Part shown: positions 43,072-55,234 of the stretch, in pieces
How the letters are laid out: each line of letters opens with the position of its first letter
Position numbering within the stretch: the first letter of the stretch is position 1
DNA from: Gambelia wislizenii
Lineage: Eukaryota; Chordata; Lepidosauria; Squamata; Crotaphytidae
Direction: 5' to 3'
Length of the DNA: 64,000 nucleotides
NCBI GenBank assembly: GCA_030847615.1
Contig: JAUMIR010000001.1
Coordinates: forward strand, 365,234,687 to 365,298,686
Translations under genes and position numbers: made by a program
Notes under the pieces: generated by a model
Told to the model about the DNA's origin: nothing
The model's database searches: none
Seen by the model: only the letters and a program-made list of their open reading frames with translations

Positions 43072-45514
43072 CTAGGTAGTCTGACTTGGAAGTAAGCTAC
43101 ACCAAACACATGGAGGGGACTTCTAAGAATACATTGTGTTGTAAGAATCTTCATATTTAAGGAACTTTCAGTGGTGAAGAGTGATTTGCCTTCCCCTGCA
43201 AAGAGCTGCAAGTAAGCAAGATTAATAAGAATCTGCCTGCAAATGTTAAGCCCCTCTCCATCCTTAAAACAGTTCAAGGGTCCCAGAGCTCATGGTACAT
43301 GTACTACTGTCAAGTAGGTTTGTTTCTGTGCCAAGTCAGGGAAAATGTCTATAGGACACTGACTTCCAGACCAATAGAATCTGGCTTCCTCTGCTCAGTA
43401 GCAAAATGCCTCGGTTTCAGTCTCTGACATCACCAGTTTGGGCTAGGAAGGATTTTTGTCTAACAACCTTAGAAAGTTACTGACAGTCTGTGGAGACCAT
43501 GCTGAGCTAGGCAGACCAAAGATGTGTAGGGATAAGAAAATTGCTCAGCCTTGATTGCGTTGAGTTTCTGTGAAACCCATCTGCACTTTCTTCCCATCCC
43601 TGTCTTGCCTCAAGTTGTAAGACTTTGCATTTGCTCAGTGCACTGAAACTGACACAATGTTTTATGCTCTATTCCTGACTGGCACATTCCATTCATTTCT
43701 TCAATTTACCTAATTTACATAACTTTTCCGCAATGACAAAAGCATGTTTCTGTGTATTTTATTTTAATTTTTTGCAATTATGTATCTTTTAGACTATCAC
43801 ATGTTAAAAACATGAACATTTTTTCATGTGCACTTTTATTTTTTGGAAATGCCCTGTTAGGCTTGCAAATGTGCAGATGTTCAAGATAAAGTCCACATGT
43901 TCTAACAAGAATTCTTAGGAGTTACAAAAAACGCTACTGTCTTTGAGACTATCGAGTCTGACAAAACTTCTTTCCATCTCTGATCTTTTGCTATAAAGCA
44001 GTTGCTTGCATTTCTAATGCACCTTATTCAACCATTCATGGTGGATATAACAGAATAATTCTGCTTGCAGTGGTTCACTTGAACTGTTTCACCTACTGCC
44101 AACAGGCTGATTGTTACCTATGTTAGATTTAACTGTTTCTTTTAGATAACTTGATCACCTCCAATCATAAGGTGGCATTCTTATGCTCAACAAGGAAATA
44201 TGCAAATATTTATATTGGATTTTTGGTGAGATGTAGCAGTAATTCAGAAAAGAAATGGGATCAGCTGTTGTCAATGGCAAGTTGAAAAATTAAGTGGAAG
44301 AACTTGGGACAGGTGTGGGAGCATATTAGGGAGGCAATTAGGTTTGGCAATAATGATTTATCATTTGCAGCAAGGTCACATCTTAGAAATCGGTGCCTGT
44401 GCACTACATTTAGAGCTGTGTAAAATCAAAGGTTTTGGATTCACAGAAGCTCTGGCAGAACTTTTAGTGTTTCTGGCTAACAGTATTGAAAACCACAACA
44501 ATAGCAGCAGCAAGAAGTACTAAAAGTATTCAATATGCATGATTTCAGTTTTCTTTACCAATAACAATAGCAAAAAAACCCTCAACAAACAAAAAAATTG
44601 GGGGGGGGAGCATTTTAATTATCTCAATATTGCACATGGAAGTGGGGTTGAGAGAAGAGTGGCATATCTAGTGCCAGGGCTGGCTCTCCAATGGGGCAAC
44701 GTGAAACAGCTCATTCAGGTGGTGGATACTGGAGGTTGGGAGTGGTGACAAGGTCTTGGAGGACAGGGCAATATGTGCCACATATCCAACCCAAACTACC
44801 TTGCTGACCTTTAGTTCAGTAAAAAATTCTCCCCCACCCCATTGATTATATTGAAATAGGATTCAGCTGGCAATGCAGTCGGCTTATATACATATAACCA
44901 GGAAAAGAGATGGTTTCCTCTCTTTCAGGTCATGCTGCAAAATGCCTTGGCAAGGATGAGAAAAGTGCAGGTTGCAGACTACATGTGGCCCTCTCAGGAC
45001 TCCATTAAAAAAAAATCCATTATTTTGCTCCAACATGGTCTTTTGGGGGCCAGGCAATTTTGGGGAAGGTGGGCTGTTTTAGGGTCAGAAGATGTCCTTG
45101 TTCCAACTGAAGTGACCAATCCAGGTAAAGACCTGTTGGAACAAAAAGGCCTCCCCTGGGTCTAAAATGTGCATGGGGAGGGAGTAATTTAGGCCCAAGA
45201 GAGGTACTTATCCCTAAAGGAGTAGACCCAGAAATTGACTTCCAGGACTGGTGTTGGTGGGGGGGAGCCTTCCCTGAGCCTAAAATGGCTGAGAGAGGTC
45301 CCAAAACATGGTTAAATTGTTTTCACACCCCTAGAGGCAAATTGGTGATCAAAACAAAAACAATACACTTTTTCAGGGAGTGCAGCAGGGGGTGACCTCC
45401 AAGGTCACCTACTTACTGACAGTTGCCCACCCACCCCTGGTTTAAAGTATCTTCTAAAGTTACCTAATACATTCATTTGGGTGATAAGATTTAACTTGCT
45501 GATTCCCAATCAGT
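43072..45514. other. Mostly unique AT-rich DNA
   Basis: No coding. Around 44665-44740 (GGGCTGGCTCTCCAATGGGG ... GGTGGTGGATACTGG) resembles the start of a common hAT-like repeat. The rest is not recognised. Confidence 0.4.
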
Positions 45515-46905
45515 TTCTGAGGCCGGGAGTTCCCATTTTCAAAAAGGAAGAAAAAGAGGACCTGAGCCACCACTGACCAGTCAGCTTGATGTCAAGATCA
45601 GGAAAGGTTTCAGAACAAATAACTAAATAGTCTGTGCACACTTAGAAAAGAGTTCTATGATTACTAAGAGCCTGCATGGGTTTCTTAAAAATGAGGAATA
45701 CCAAATAAGCCCCCCCCCTCTTTTCTTTTCTTTTTGATAGAGTGACAAGCTTGGTAGACCAGGGGAGTGCTGTGGATGTAGTATATCTTGATATCAGTAA
45801 GGCTGTTGACAAGGTCCCCCATGATGTTCTTGCAGACAACCTGGTGGAGTGTGGGCTAGAGAGTACTACTGTTAGGTGGATTTGCAGTTGGACTAAACCC
45901 AAAGGATTGCACAGACTAAACCCAAAAGATGCTCACTAATGGTTCCTCCTCATCCTGGAGTGAAGTGACCAGTGGGTTACCTCAGGGTTCTCTCCTGGAT
46001 CTGGTGTTGTTCAATACATGACTTAGATGATAACATTGACGATACGGTTATCAAACTTGCAGATGACACTAAATTTGGAGGGGTAGCTAATACCTGTGAG
46101 GATACGATCAGGATTCAAAATTACTTTGAAAGACTGGAGAGCTGGGCCAAAACTAGCTAAATTAATTTCAGTGGGAATAAATGTAAAGCACTAGGCATAA
46201 AAAATGAAATGCACAAATATAGAATGGGTGACACATGGCTTGAAAAGAGTACAAGTGAAAAAGATCAGGGGGGGGTGGTCTTAGTAGCTCACAGGTTAAA
46301 TATGAATCAACACTGTCATGTGGCAGCTGAAAAATCCTGTGCAGTTCTAGTGTCCAGATCAAGGGAAGACATTGTGCCATTCTATTGTGCTTTGTTCAGT
46401 CCTCGCCTGGAATACTGTGTTGAGTTGTAGTCACCACAGTTGAAGAAGAACATTGAGAAGCTGAAACATGCCCAGAGGAGGGCAACCAAGATGATCAAAA
46501 GTCTGGAAACTAAGCCCTGTGAGGAACACTTTAGAGAGCTGGTAATGCTTAGCTTGGGATAGAAAAGACTAAGAGGTGACATTATAGCTATCTTTAAATA
46601 TCTAAAGGTATCTCATGTAGAAGGTGGAGTCAGCTTGATTTCTGCTGCTCTAGAGACTACAACACAAACCAGTGGATTCAAATTACAAGAGATTCCCCCT
46701 AAACACTAGGAAGAACATTTTTACTGTAAGAATTGTTTGACAGTGGAACTGCCTTGGAACATGGTGGAGGATTCTTCTTTGGAGGCCATTAAATGAAAGG
46801 TTGGATGGCAATCTCTCCGGAGGCTTTAGTGGGTTATTCCTAGATGTCAAGTTGGACTAGATGGCCCTTGTGGTCCCTTTTAACTCTATGATTCTATGAG
46901 TACTC
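45515..46905 (+). mobile_element. CR1 LINE 3' half: RT to 3' end, decayed
   Basis: The longest CR1 in the window. Readable pieces: 45742-45939 with VVYLDISKAVDKVPHDVL (motif A; canonical DFSKAFD altered), SGLPQGSLL-like near 45970, VIKLADDTKFGG near 46050 (ADD kept), HVAAEKSCAVL, LFSPRLEYCVEL, the KLKHAQRRATKMIKSLE-like block near 46465 and LRGDIIAIFKYLK near 46575. The 3' UTR then shows GATTCCCCCTAAACACTAGG, GGATTCTTCTTTGGAGG and the CR1 terminus CTATGATTCTATGAG. Stops and frameshifts throughout; 45890-45930 has a short duplication of ACTAAACCCAAA. Confidence 0.85.
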
Positions 46906-47060
46906 TCCAGTGAGCTCAATAGGACTTACTTTTGAGTAGGTATCCATAAGAGAGTTATATCATTAACTATGGCTTATATCTGTTAGTCCCAACAAGCGCA
47001 TACCCATAGAATCAATGGAACTAACCTAAGGCTTGATTTATCAAGTTCTCATTGAATCAA
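46906..47060. repeat. Short squamate repeat (GGACTTACT type)
   Basis: GTGAGCTCAATAGGACTTAC TTTTGAGTAGG resembles a short widespread repeat with TGGGACTTACTTC-GAGTAAAC. Related bits are at 54025-54100 and 63900-63955. Family not named. Confidence 0.4.
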
Positions 47061-47084
47061 CAGGCTTACCCTAATTAGTTGTTG

Positions 47085-47312
47085 TTATTGTTGTTTTGTT
47101 GTGTGGCTTCACGTTATTTCCAACTTATGGCGACCCTAAGGCAAACCTATCATGGAGTTTTCTTAGCAAGACGTGTTCAGAGCAGGCTTGCCATTTCCTT
47201 CCACTGAAGCTGAAAGAATGTGACTTGTCCATTCTTCCCATGGCTGAGTGGGGATCTGCCAGAGTCCTTATCCACCATTCAAACCACTATACTGTGCTGG
47301 CTCTCTATTTAC
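47085..47312 (-). mobile_element. tRNA-derived SINE, minus strand
   Basis: Reverse complement of the SINE at 10125: starts with a GTTGTTGTTATTGTTG tail, CCAACTTATGGCGACCCTAA, ATGGAGTTTTCTTAGCAAG, CTTGCCATTTCCTTCC, and ends with the CTATACTGTGCTGGCTCTC head. Confidence 0.85.
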
Positions 47313-47724
47313 TCTAATTGGGACGATCAATTGGATTTAGGTATATGTAACCCTAGAACATCAGCTCATTTCCCAAGTAAAACTGCCAATAAGAAATTGT
47401 TAAATGTAATAACCATTTGCTATGTGGATTTAATTAGTCCTGCAGGCTTGGTGTTTCTTTGATGTGGGAAAAGCAGGGCAAAGAAAGTGAAATGGCTGTC
47501 CTAAGCCTCTCTTTTAATTTTAAGAGCCACACTATATGTAATAACTAGTGATCCTAATCCATAATCAAAAAGCTTTTTAAAAAACACACACAGAAAAGGG
47601 GGCTGAATATTCCATCATGGAAACATACCTGAAGGGGGACTTAATCTGGTAGACCATTTTTTCAGACCTTTCCTAGCCCCATTCTTTCCTAATTTGAATG
47701 GTGGTGGAGGGAAGGTATTTATTA
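47313..47724. other. Intergenic DNA
   Basis: Nothing recognised. Confidence 0.4.
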
Positions 47725-47726
47725 TA

Positions 47727-48083
47727 CAGGCTGAGTAACCCTTATCTGTAATGGTTGGGACCAGAAGTGTTCTGTATTTTCGTTTTTTTTTTTTTTTTTC
47801 AAATTTTTGAATTCTTGCAGATACATAATGAAATATCTTGGAGATGGGACCCAAGTCAAAACACAAAATTCTTTCATGCTTCATATCCACCTTATGCACA
47901 TAGCCTGAAGGTAATTTTATACCGGGTACATAATATTTTTAATAATTTTGTGCATGAAACAACATTAGTGTACATTGAACTATCAGAAAGCAAATGTGTC
48001 ACTATCTCAGCCACCCATGTGGACAATTTTGGATTTTGGAGTATTTTGGATTTCAGAATTCCAGATAAGCAATATTCAACCTG
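47727..48083. mobile_element. Tigger-like MITE
   Basis: Begins CAGGCTGAGTAACCCTTATC and ends GATAAGCAATATTCAACCTG, inverted repeats flanked by TA on both sides (47725-47726, 48084-48085), the target of Tc1/mariner-pogo elements. The interior with GGGACCAGAAGTGTT, GGAGATGGGACCCAAGTC, TAGCCTGAAGGTAATTTTAT and GCCACCCATGTGGACAATTT is a family I recognise from many vertebrates. No transposase coding. Confidence 0.9.
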
Positions 48084-48085
48084 TA

Positions 48086-48318
48086 TTAATTTTCTGATTA
48101 TAAGACAAAGTTTTCAGGGAAGCTTACAGAGTAATATAAATAAGTTCAAAACAATAACAATAAAAAAATAGAGCAGTCTAATAATATAACACTTTAAAAT
48201 GCCACATAGGATTTGTTTTAAACCACCATAGTGCAGGGTGGAATCAAGCTAAGATCTAAAACAGATTTAAAAGCTGCAGCAGGATACAAAGGGCTGGGGG
48301 GGGGTTAAACTTTTTCTA
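48086..48318. other. LINE-tail-like sequence
   Basis: AT-rich sequence with TTACAGAGTAATATAAATAAG resembles A-rich LINE-derived tails at 60380-60500 and 55100-55230; weakly supported. Confidence 0.3.
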
Positions 48319-48319
48319 G

Positions 48320-48894
48320 GGACTTTATCAGACCACCCTCCATAAAAGTTCTTTTGCCGGCATATTTTGAAGTGTTTTATGCCAGCAAAATAATCCCCTT
48401 GGTCAGACCTACCTGTAACATCATTCACAGACAGTCCAGGCACTAATGGAAAGTGAATAGAGTTCTGTTCACTACCTGGTTCAAGATCTCACTGATTCTC
48501 GCAAAAAGACACTAGCGCAGGAAATTCAAAAATAAAAGCAAAATAAACACATATAAAGTACAGCAAAGCATGAAAACACACTTAAAAAGTCCCAAGTACA
48601 TGGGGAAGGTGTGTCATAAAAAGAGGACCCTCTACCTGCTTATCACAATCTCACCTGGAAGTGTTCTGTCATTGACACAGCATTCCCGTGAGCACAATGG
48701 CGCAAAGTTTCAAACACTGGCAATGCTGGCAACAAAGCACCATGGCCAATCTATTGACAGCTTGGGCCGTCAATAAAAAGGAATGATTTTTCACAATACA
48801 TGATCGCGAAAGGACAATGTTGTCTGATATGCACGCCCTTTCACAATCATTAGGAGTCCTTGTGATATCATATTTGCTTTGTCTGATAAAGTCC
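48320..48894. mobile_element. MITE with GGACTTTATCAGA ends
   Basis: Left GGACTTTATCAGA and right TCTGATAAAGTCC form a perfect 13-bp terminal inverted repeat 575 bp apart. Part of the interior (TTGACAGCTTGGGCCGTCAATAAAAAGG) parallels 59589-59879. Non-coding. Confidence 0.75.
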
Positions 48895-50687
48895 TATGGC
48901 ATCCAAAGGATATTAAGATGGCTACCACCCTCGGCCATTCCACAGCTGGACCACTGACAAACAGCCCCTCTCTTATAGTTCTTCTGCAACAATGATCTCT
49001 ATTCACCTGGTGAATAGGCCATCAGCAACAAGTTGTAGATGAATACATGAGGTAATACAGGATCCTTTGGCTACTATGATATTCATGTGGGACAGGAAAG
49101 AACTTGGGAGACTGGGAGTTAATCCTTCCCCTTGCACAAATACTTCAATCAAATTCACTGCTCCTCAGGCTTCTGTTTTTGTAATCATATTTCATTGGGC
49201 CCCAAGACAATTGGGTATATGTGGCCTGGTGGGGGGAAATTGTTCGTCATATGTCTCCTCCACTAAATGATGATTCTCTGTTGAGTCCACAAGGATAGCA
49301 TTGAAATGCCATTATCAGTAATCTTCACAGAATAAATCTCATTTAAGGGAACAGTATTTGAGCAGAGATGAAGTTGCCACTGGCACACCAAAAGAGGGAA
49401 TAACAAATGATGTAAAAGTAGGTGAAAGTGTGGAAAGGATACATGGATGTTTTGTTTCTTTTATGTCATAAAATCATTTTGTGAAAGAAAGAAAGAAAAA
49501 GAGAGGGAGGGAGGAGAGAGATTTTTAAAAGACACTCTTTGGCTAGCTACTGGATATGTATAAGCATTGCACGAAAATTGACCATAACTGTCAATCAATA
49601 AACTGTTCTTTCTCTTCCAGTAAATAGTTTACTTTAAGAACTTCTTTAGAAATGACTAGACTGCTTAGTGAATTGTTGTTGTTTTTTCCCCTTCAAAATT
49701 ACAGGCTGGTATTTGGCACATGTGGTTTGGTTCCTTTTAAAACTTTCTCATAAAGTATTTAATAAAACATTCTGCTTACACCACTTTCAGAGTTAGTCAA
49801 TGGGATATTTTGAAACTGCATCAAGTCTTCTAAATCTTTCCAGTTCCATGGATTACAGTGACTGAGACTGGAAGCCCAGGAATCCACTCAGCACTTGCCT
49901 CGTGGTTGAAAGGCAGATAGCACACTCCACTTCAGCTTCTTGCAGGGTCCCTGGGACTTATCCTAGTTTGAGTCCTCAATGGGAAGAGACACTTTGCAGT
50001 GAAACTGTGCAACAATTGCCTGAATTACCTCTGCCCGCCCCAGGATAATGTTTTTGTTTCTGCGGGTTTCCTCATTCTCATGTTGGGGACAAAATGGTCA
50101 ACCACCATGAGATTTTTCATGCCCACATGGGACCAGCATAGGGGTGGGGAGAGAGGTGATAACATCAGAGGTAGCAAAAAGGAGGGGATTTTGCACCTCA
50201 AAAATGAACTGTGCATAAAAAGCATCCATTATGTGCAAAACACATGTTTTTGCAAACACACAAAAACTTTACAAAACTTTTACAAACTGGCCCAAATCTG
50301 AAAAACCATTGAAAAATGCACAGAAAGCCTTTCAAAAGTCATTGAAAATTATTTTCAAAACATTTGCAAAACTTACCAGAAATGCATTACATTTTTGAAA
50401 TTTTTCACTCTGGCATGTAAAAACAAAATAAGTGAAGTGAAGGCTTGTATCCCTAAACTGGATCCAGGATCTGCCTTCCATTATTGGAAAAGCTCTCCTC
50501 AAAGGTGTTTCTGCTCAATGGGAAGGGAATCCTCCTTCACCCAACACAACTGGCCCCATCACAAAGGCTCTGTGTAGAATTTTATGCATATGGAAAAGCA
50601 GCCATAGGATGGGGGGATAGCAGATCCACCTCCACCAACCCAGTACCACATACCTAAATCTGGATACAATCCATAGGCTTGTCTGCC
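48895..50687. other. Unique-looking intergenic DNA
   Basis: Contains a short GAAA/GAGG run (49485-49515) and a TTTGCAAA/AAAACTTTT-rich patch (50230-50370). No gene seen. Confidence 0.4.
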
Positions 50688-51062
50688 TCATAGAATCATA
50701 GAACTGTAGAGCTGGAAGAGACAACAAGGGCCATCCAATCCAACCCCCTGCCTTGCAGGAATACACAATCAAAGCATCCCTGACAGATGGCCATCCAGCC
50801 TCTGTTTAAAGACCTCCAAGGAAGGAGACCCCACCACACTCTGAGGGAGTGTGTTCCACTGCCGAACAGCTCTTACTGTTAAAAAGTTCCTCCTAATGTT
50901 GAGGTGGAATCTCTGTTCCTGGAGCTTGCATCCATTGTTTCATGTTCTAGTCTCTGGAGCAGCAGAAAACAAGCTTGCTCCATCCTCAGTGTGACATCCC
51001 TTCAAATACTTACACAGCGCTATCATAGCACCCCTTAACTGTCTTTTTTCCAGGCTTTTCCA
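50688..51062 (-). mobile_element. CR1 LINE 3' end
   Basis: Reverse orientation: starts CATAGAATCATAGAACTGTA (the CR1 terminus reversed), then CCAACCCCCTGCCTTGCAGG, GGCCATCCAGCCTCTGTTTA, GGAGACCCCACCACACTCTG and AAGCTTGCTCCATCCTCAGT. Similar to 54713-55045. Confidence 0.9.
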
Positions 51063-51320
51063 GTCTTTTTTCCAGGACCCTCTGATGTCCTAATATTAAA
51101 TTGGGAGATTTAACTAGCTCAACTTGGCATGTGGCCAGACAATGGTGGGACCTTTTAACCTATGTATACTGGTAATAATGGAGGAGATTCTAAGCCAAAG
51201 GGTACAATGAAATGATCTTTATTGGAAATTAATATCAACAGCAGTCACGCAAACACTCAGGCTTCACACACTCACACAAGGCTATTGAAAGTAGTTGGAA
51301 GTATTTGAATAGAGGAACAG
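51063..51320. other. Intergenic DNA
   Basis: Nothing recognised. Confidence 0.4.
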
Positions 51321-51328
51321 AATAAGGG

Positions 51329-51796
51329 TAGGGTTGCTATACATCACAGAAATTGGGAAAATCCCAGATTGAAGGGACTTAAAATTGTCCCATCTGGCTG
51401 GGCTACATAAAGCAGCAGATCCTAGGTTCCTCCAGCTCTAGAGGGAAGAGATTCTCTCTTCCCTCTAGAGCTGGAGGAATCTGGGATCTGTCTGCTGCTT
51501 CGAGCAGCCCAGCCTGATGGGTGAGCATAGCGAGGGTGGGAGGGCAGGGGGAGATCCTCCCCAGGTGACAGTTTTTTGGGGTGGCACTCCCTCCTGTCTC
51601 ACTCCCCCACCCACCCGCTTGCTTTGCCGCATGCCCACTTGCTTCCCGCATTGAGTTGAGGTGAGTCTTTGGGCACCCTCCTCTCCCCCCATGGGTGCTC
51701 TGGATGCCCTCCTCTCAAATGGGGGAGAAGAGGGTACCCTACCCCCCACACAGGTGCTCTGTCCTAGTTTTGTGGCAGAGAATTATGGCAACCCTA
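51329..51796. mobile_element. hAT-like MITE with TAGGGTTGC ends
   Basis: Left TAGGGTTGCTAT and right ATGGCAACCCTA are inverted repeats. The flanks AATAAGGG (51321-51328) and AGTAAGGG (51797-51804) are an 8-bp target duplication with one mismatch, as for hAT elements. It contains a perfect hairpin (51427-51479). No transposase. Confidence 0.88.
51427..51479. repeat. Perfect 25-bp hairpin inside the MITE
   Basis: Arms TTCCTCCAGCTCTAGAGGGA + AGAGA (51427-51451) and their exact reverse complement (51455-51479), with a TTC loop. Outside the perfect arms, GCAGCAGATCC and GGATCTGTCTGCTGC extend the pairing imperfectly. Confidence 0.95.
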
Positions 51797-51804
51797 AGTA
51801 AGGG

Positions 51805-54184
51805 GGATACTATACCAATCCTACAGAACAGTGATTGCAAAATACACCAACAGCAAGGGGGCCTGGAAGATAGGACAGCTACACAGTCTGACATGAAGTC
51901 AAGAGGAAGATGAACTGTGCACCTTGCTATCCAGATGGACATGGAGTTGATAGGAAGGGGATCTGTGTGCACTTGGGTGGTGTTTTAGGGTGATATTTAT
52001 ACAAAATACTTCCCCTGAAGGGACAGGAGTTTGAGTGGAATACAATATTTCTTGGAGGTTCCCAGAGCTAGACAATGGGTGCTCTGGAAGAGTTAACAAT
52101 CATTAACGAATGTTGCATTTGGAATTGAACAGGAGCAGGCACAGTCTTTTGTTTGAAGGGAAGGAGGGAAGGAAGGACCCATTTTACAAGCATTAAGGCC
52201 TCTGCTATTGTTGAGTGGATTAGTGAATGACTCACATCCAGATGTTAAGTGTCTGACCCAATTATTTGGTTTGGGTCATACATGAATCCTGCCTTGGTAT
52301 TTGGGGGTTTCTGATTTACCTGCAACCATGTGGATGGCCACACTGAGCCAAATTATTAAATATAGCCAATTATTAGATATTCCAAGATGGGCTTTCAGGG
52401 TAAGTAACATCAGGCTTAGGGAAGTCATGTCTTTGGGGGCTTCAGTTCCTCAAATCCCCAAGCCTTCATGGGCAAAAAGTTCTGCCACAGCCCTATGTGT
52501 CATGACATCTAGTGAGGAAAAGTTTTTAGGCAAGGAGTGGAAGGCAACCTGGGAAGATGAACATGATAGAAGGCTTTTTTTGGGGGGGGGAGTGACCATT
52601 GTAGAGGATCAGCAGTAGAAAACAGGGAGCGGAGGGGAGAGAAGACAGAAAAAAGAGAAGTCAATGGGAAAGGAAGGTGGTGGGAGCAACAGACCAGTGA
52701 GAGAGGAAGATGATGAAGAAAGCTGGACAAGGAAGGCAGAGATAAGGGCTGGAATCCTGTTGTTCCCCATGCTAGTGGTGGCACTTATTCCAAGACCCTG
52801 CAGAAGTAGTGAGGGAAAGCAGATCTGGCTGAGCAGAACTGCCAGCAGAGTTATGTTCTGCTTGTATTATACAATCCTTGGACAGAATACCAATGTAGCA
52901 CAACATATGTGGATCAATGGTCAATGTGCATGGCTGACACCCCACTGGACCAACAGCAAAGCACAATGTGCAGAGGCTCTAAAATGAAGGAGCAACATTA
53001 GTGTGCAACTATATGTGCAACATTTCCACATGCAGAACTCCGTTTCTGCCACCATCAGATGGATAAAACCATTGTGCATTGTCCATAAAAATCACATCCA
53101 CCTGTAGCACAACTTACACCTGCATATGTCACTAACTGTCAGGATGCTCCACTCCCTTAAATGTTTCATATTGCTATTGTTACATTCCTTGTAAGTGAAA
53201 CAAGTCAGTGGCTAAGTATAGCCACAGGAGGATAGAGTCAGTCTGGTACAGGCAAAATGACCTTGCACCTCCAGATTGTTTGGGGAAGCAATAGGTGGAG
53301 TTACAACTGGGTGAGAATGGGGCGGGCGGTTGATGGGCAACCAATGGCTCAAGTGCCCATTAGATTTTGACTGGTTGTAATACTTTTTATGTTACTGTAT
53401 TTCCTATGAGCTTCATTCAAAGCAACAATTTTGTAGTCTTGACTCTTTAGTTTTTTCTGTGGCAATAAAGCTTACTGTTTAACCCTGAAGCTACTGTCCA
53501 CTGACTCTGAAGAAGCAGACTCATGACAATAACAGGATGCCAGCCAAGATTTGCTAGCTCTAAGGAGACTATTTGTCCAATGCTAATATTTCCCTCATGG
53601 TCACTGTGGACTTTTTCATCTTGCTGACACTGCCTACACTATCCCTACCTATGCCAATATAGGGCATCAACAAGAGTCAACCCATGAATGAGAGTTCATA
53701 GAATTCAGGTTGAAGATCAGGTGCTTATTAATGATAATCTGAGAAATATATCTTCTTCATGCCATAGGTTTAGAAGCATCCTGGTGAAATGCCCAAGGTT
53801 GATATTTCTTGATAGAGTAATAAAATTATACGTGTGGGAGAAGCTTGAATGTTGTGGTGACTTAAGTTCTTCAGTCCTGAAGTAACTTTCACCTTTCACA
53901 TAACAGCACAATGATTCCAGTTCAGCTGCCAACTTTAGAGGTTTATCAGCCCTCCCATCACACAGCTAATGGTTCCTGGGTTCCTTAGGAAAATGAGTTA
54001 TTGTTAGACCTGGTATGCAACAAGTGCCTAGTCAGAAATATGCTCCACTGAGTTCAATAAGTATTATTCCCAGCCAATTGAGAGTAGCATCATGACCTAA
54101 ATATCACTCAGTCTTGACTAATGGAGCTAAAGACAATACATATCTTTTTCAGCTCTCTGTATGTTCCTGTCAGTAGTGCCAATG
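51805..54184. other. Unique-looking intergenic DNA
   Basis: No gene or named repeat supported. A G-run (52581-52590) is present, and the short squamate GGACTTACT-type repeat may occur at 54025-54100. Confidence 0.4.
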
Positions 54185-54410
54185 GTAAAGCTAAAAGGAG
54201 TTCACACTACATAATGATAGCACTCTGAGACTACTTTGATTGCCATTGCTGCATCCTATGGGAACCTGGCATTTTCAGTTTGGTGAGGTACTAGAACTGC
54301 CTTGATGAGTGCCCTTCCCTAAACTGCAAATCTCATGATTCCATAGGACAGAACCATGGCAGTTAAAGTAGAATCATAATGCTATAAGTGCGTAGTGTAG
54401 AAGGTTCCCT
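54185..54410. mobile_element. Palindromic hAT-like MITE (ACTACAAATCCCA group)
   Basis: CACACTACATAATGATAGCA ... CATAATGCTATAAGTGCGTA GTGT at the ends, and CCTAAACTGCAAATCTCATG with CCATGGCAGTTAAAGT inside. Related to 9298-9519 and 61105-61310. Confidence 0.65.
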
Positions 54411-54663
54411 TGTGTTCTCAGCCCAGCTAACAGCTGACCAATATGTCAGTTAAAACTGCTGTGGGTTGCTTCATTGAAGAGGAGTGTGTGTGCGTATGTT
54501 TTCACTTTGGAGGTTAGCCTGAATTTTAAAGAAGCTATTCAACATGCTGGACCTGATGCCCAAAATGATAAGGGAGCTATGGATACCTTTGGATAGTTCC
54601 CCTAAAGTTCCTGTTAAAACACGGAGTGAATTCAATATCGCACTGACAAGGGAACCACCAGCC

Positions 54664-54713
54664 TCTACTCTACTCTACTCTACTCTACTCTACTCTACTC
54701 TACTCTACTCTAC
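54664..54713. repeat. (CTCTA)n microsatellite
   Basis: Ten tandem pentamers, directly before the CR1 end at 54713. Confidence 0.95.
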
Positions 54714-55045
54714 ATGTTTAAAAATTTAAAGGAATGTCAAACTGAGGATGGAGCAAGCTTGTTTTCTGCTGCTCCAGGGACTAAGACACAGAACAATGGA
54801 CTCAAACGACAGGAAAAGAGATTCCACCTAAACATTAAGAAGAAATTCCTGACAGTAAGAGCTGTTTGGCAGTGGAATGCACTGCCTCGTAGTGTGGTGG
54901 AGTCTCCTCCTTTGGAGGTTTTTAAACAGAGGCTGAATGGCCATCTGTCAGGAATGCTTTGATTGGGAATCTGCAGGGCAGGAATCTGCAGGGCAGGGGG
55001 TTGGACTAGATGGCCCTTGTGGTCTCTTCCAACTCTATGATCTAT
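54713..55045 (+). mobile_element. CR1 LINE 3' end
   Basis: KNLKECQTEDGASLFSAAP can be read at the start. Then GATTCCACCTAAACATTAAG, GCAGTGGAATGCACTGCCTC, TTTTTAAACAGAGGCTGAAT and GGACTAGATGGCCCTTGTGG. It is the least disturbed CR1 end here, useful as the reference for the interrupted copy at 5613-6290. GGAATCTGCAGGGCA is duplicated near 54966-54995. Confidence 0.92.
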
Positions 55046-55234
55046 GCTCTTCCCACCACAGCACCCACTCCTTACTCTGAAAATTATTTTTAGGTATATT
55101 TTATTTAAATAAAATATTTATATCCTACCCTGTATCACAGGATCTCAGGTTGATGTACAAATAAAATCAATTTGAATAATTTAAAATTTAAAACAGTAGA
55201 AAATAATTTAAAGAGGCTAAAATACATATTTGAT

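Noticed and set aside
54664..54713. CRISPR-like or telomere-like array
   Set aside because: Simple pentamer microsatellite, no spacers, vertebrate context.
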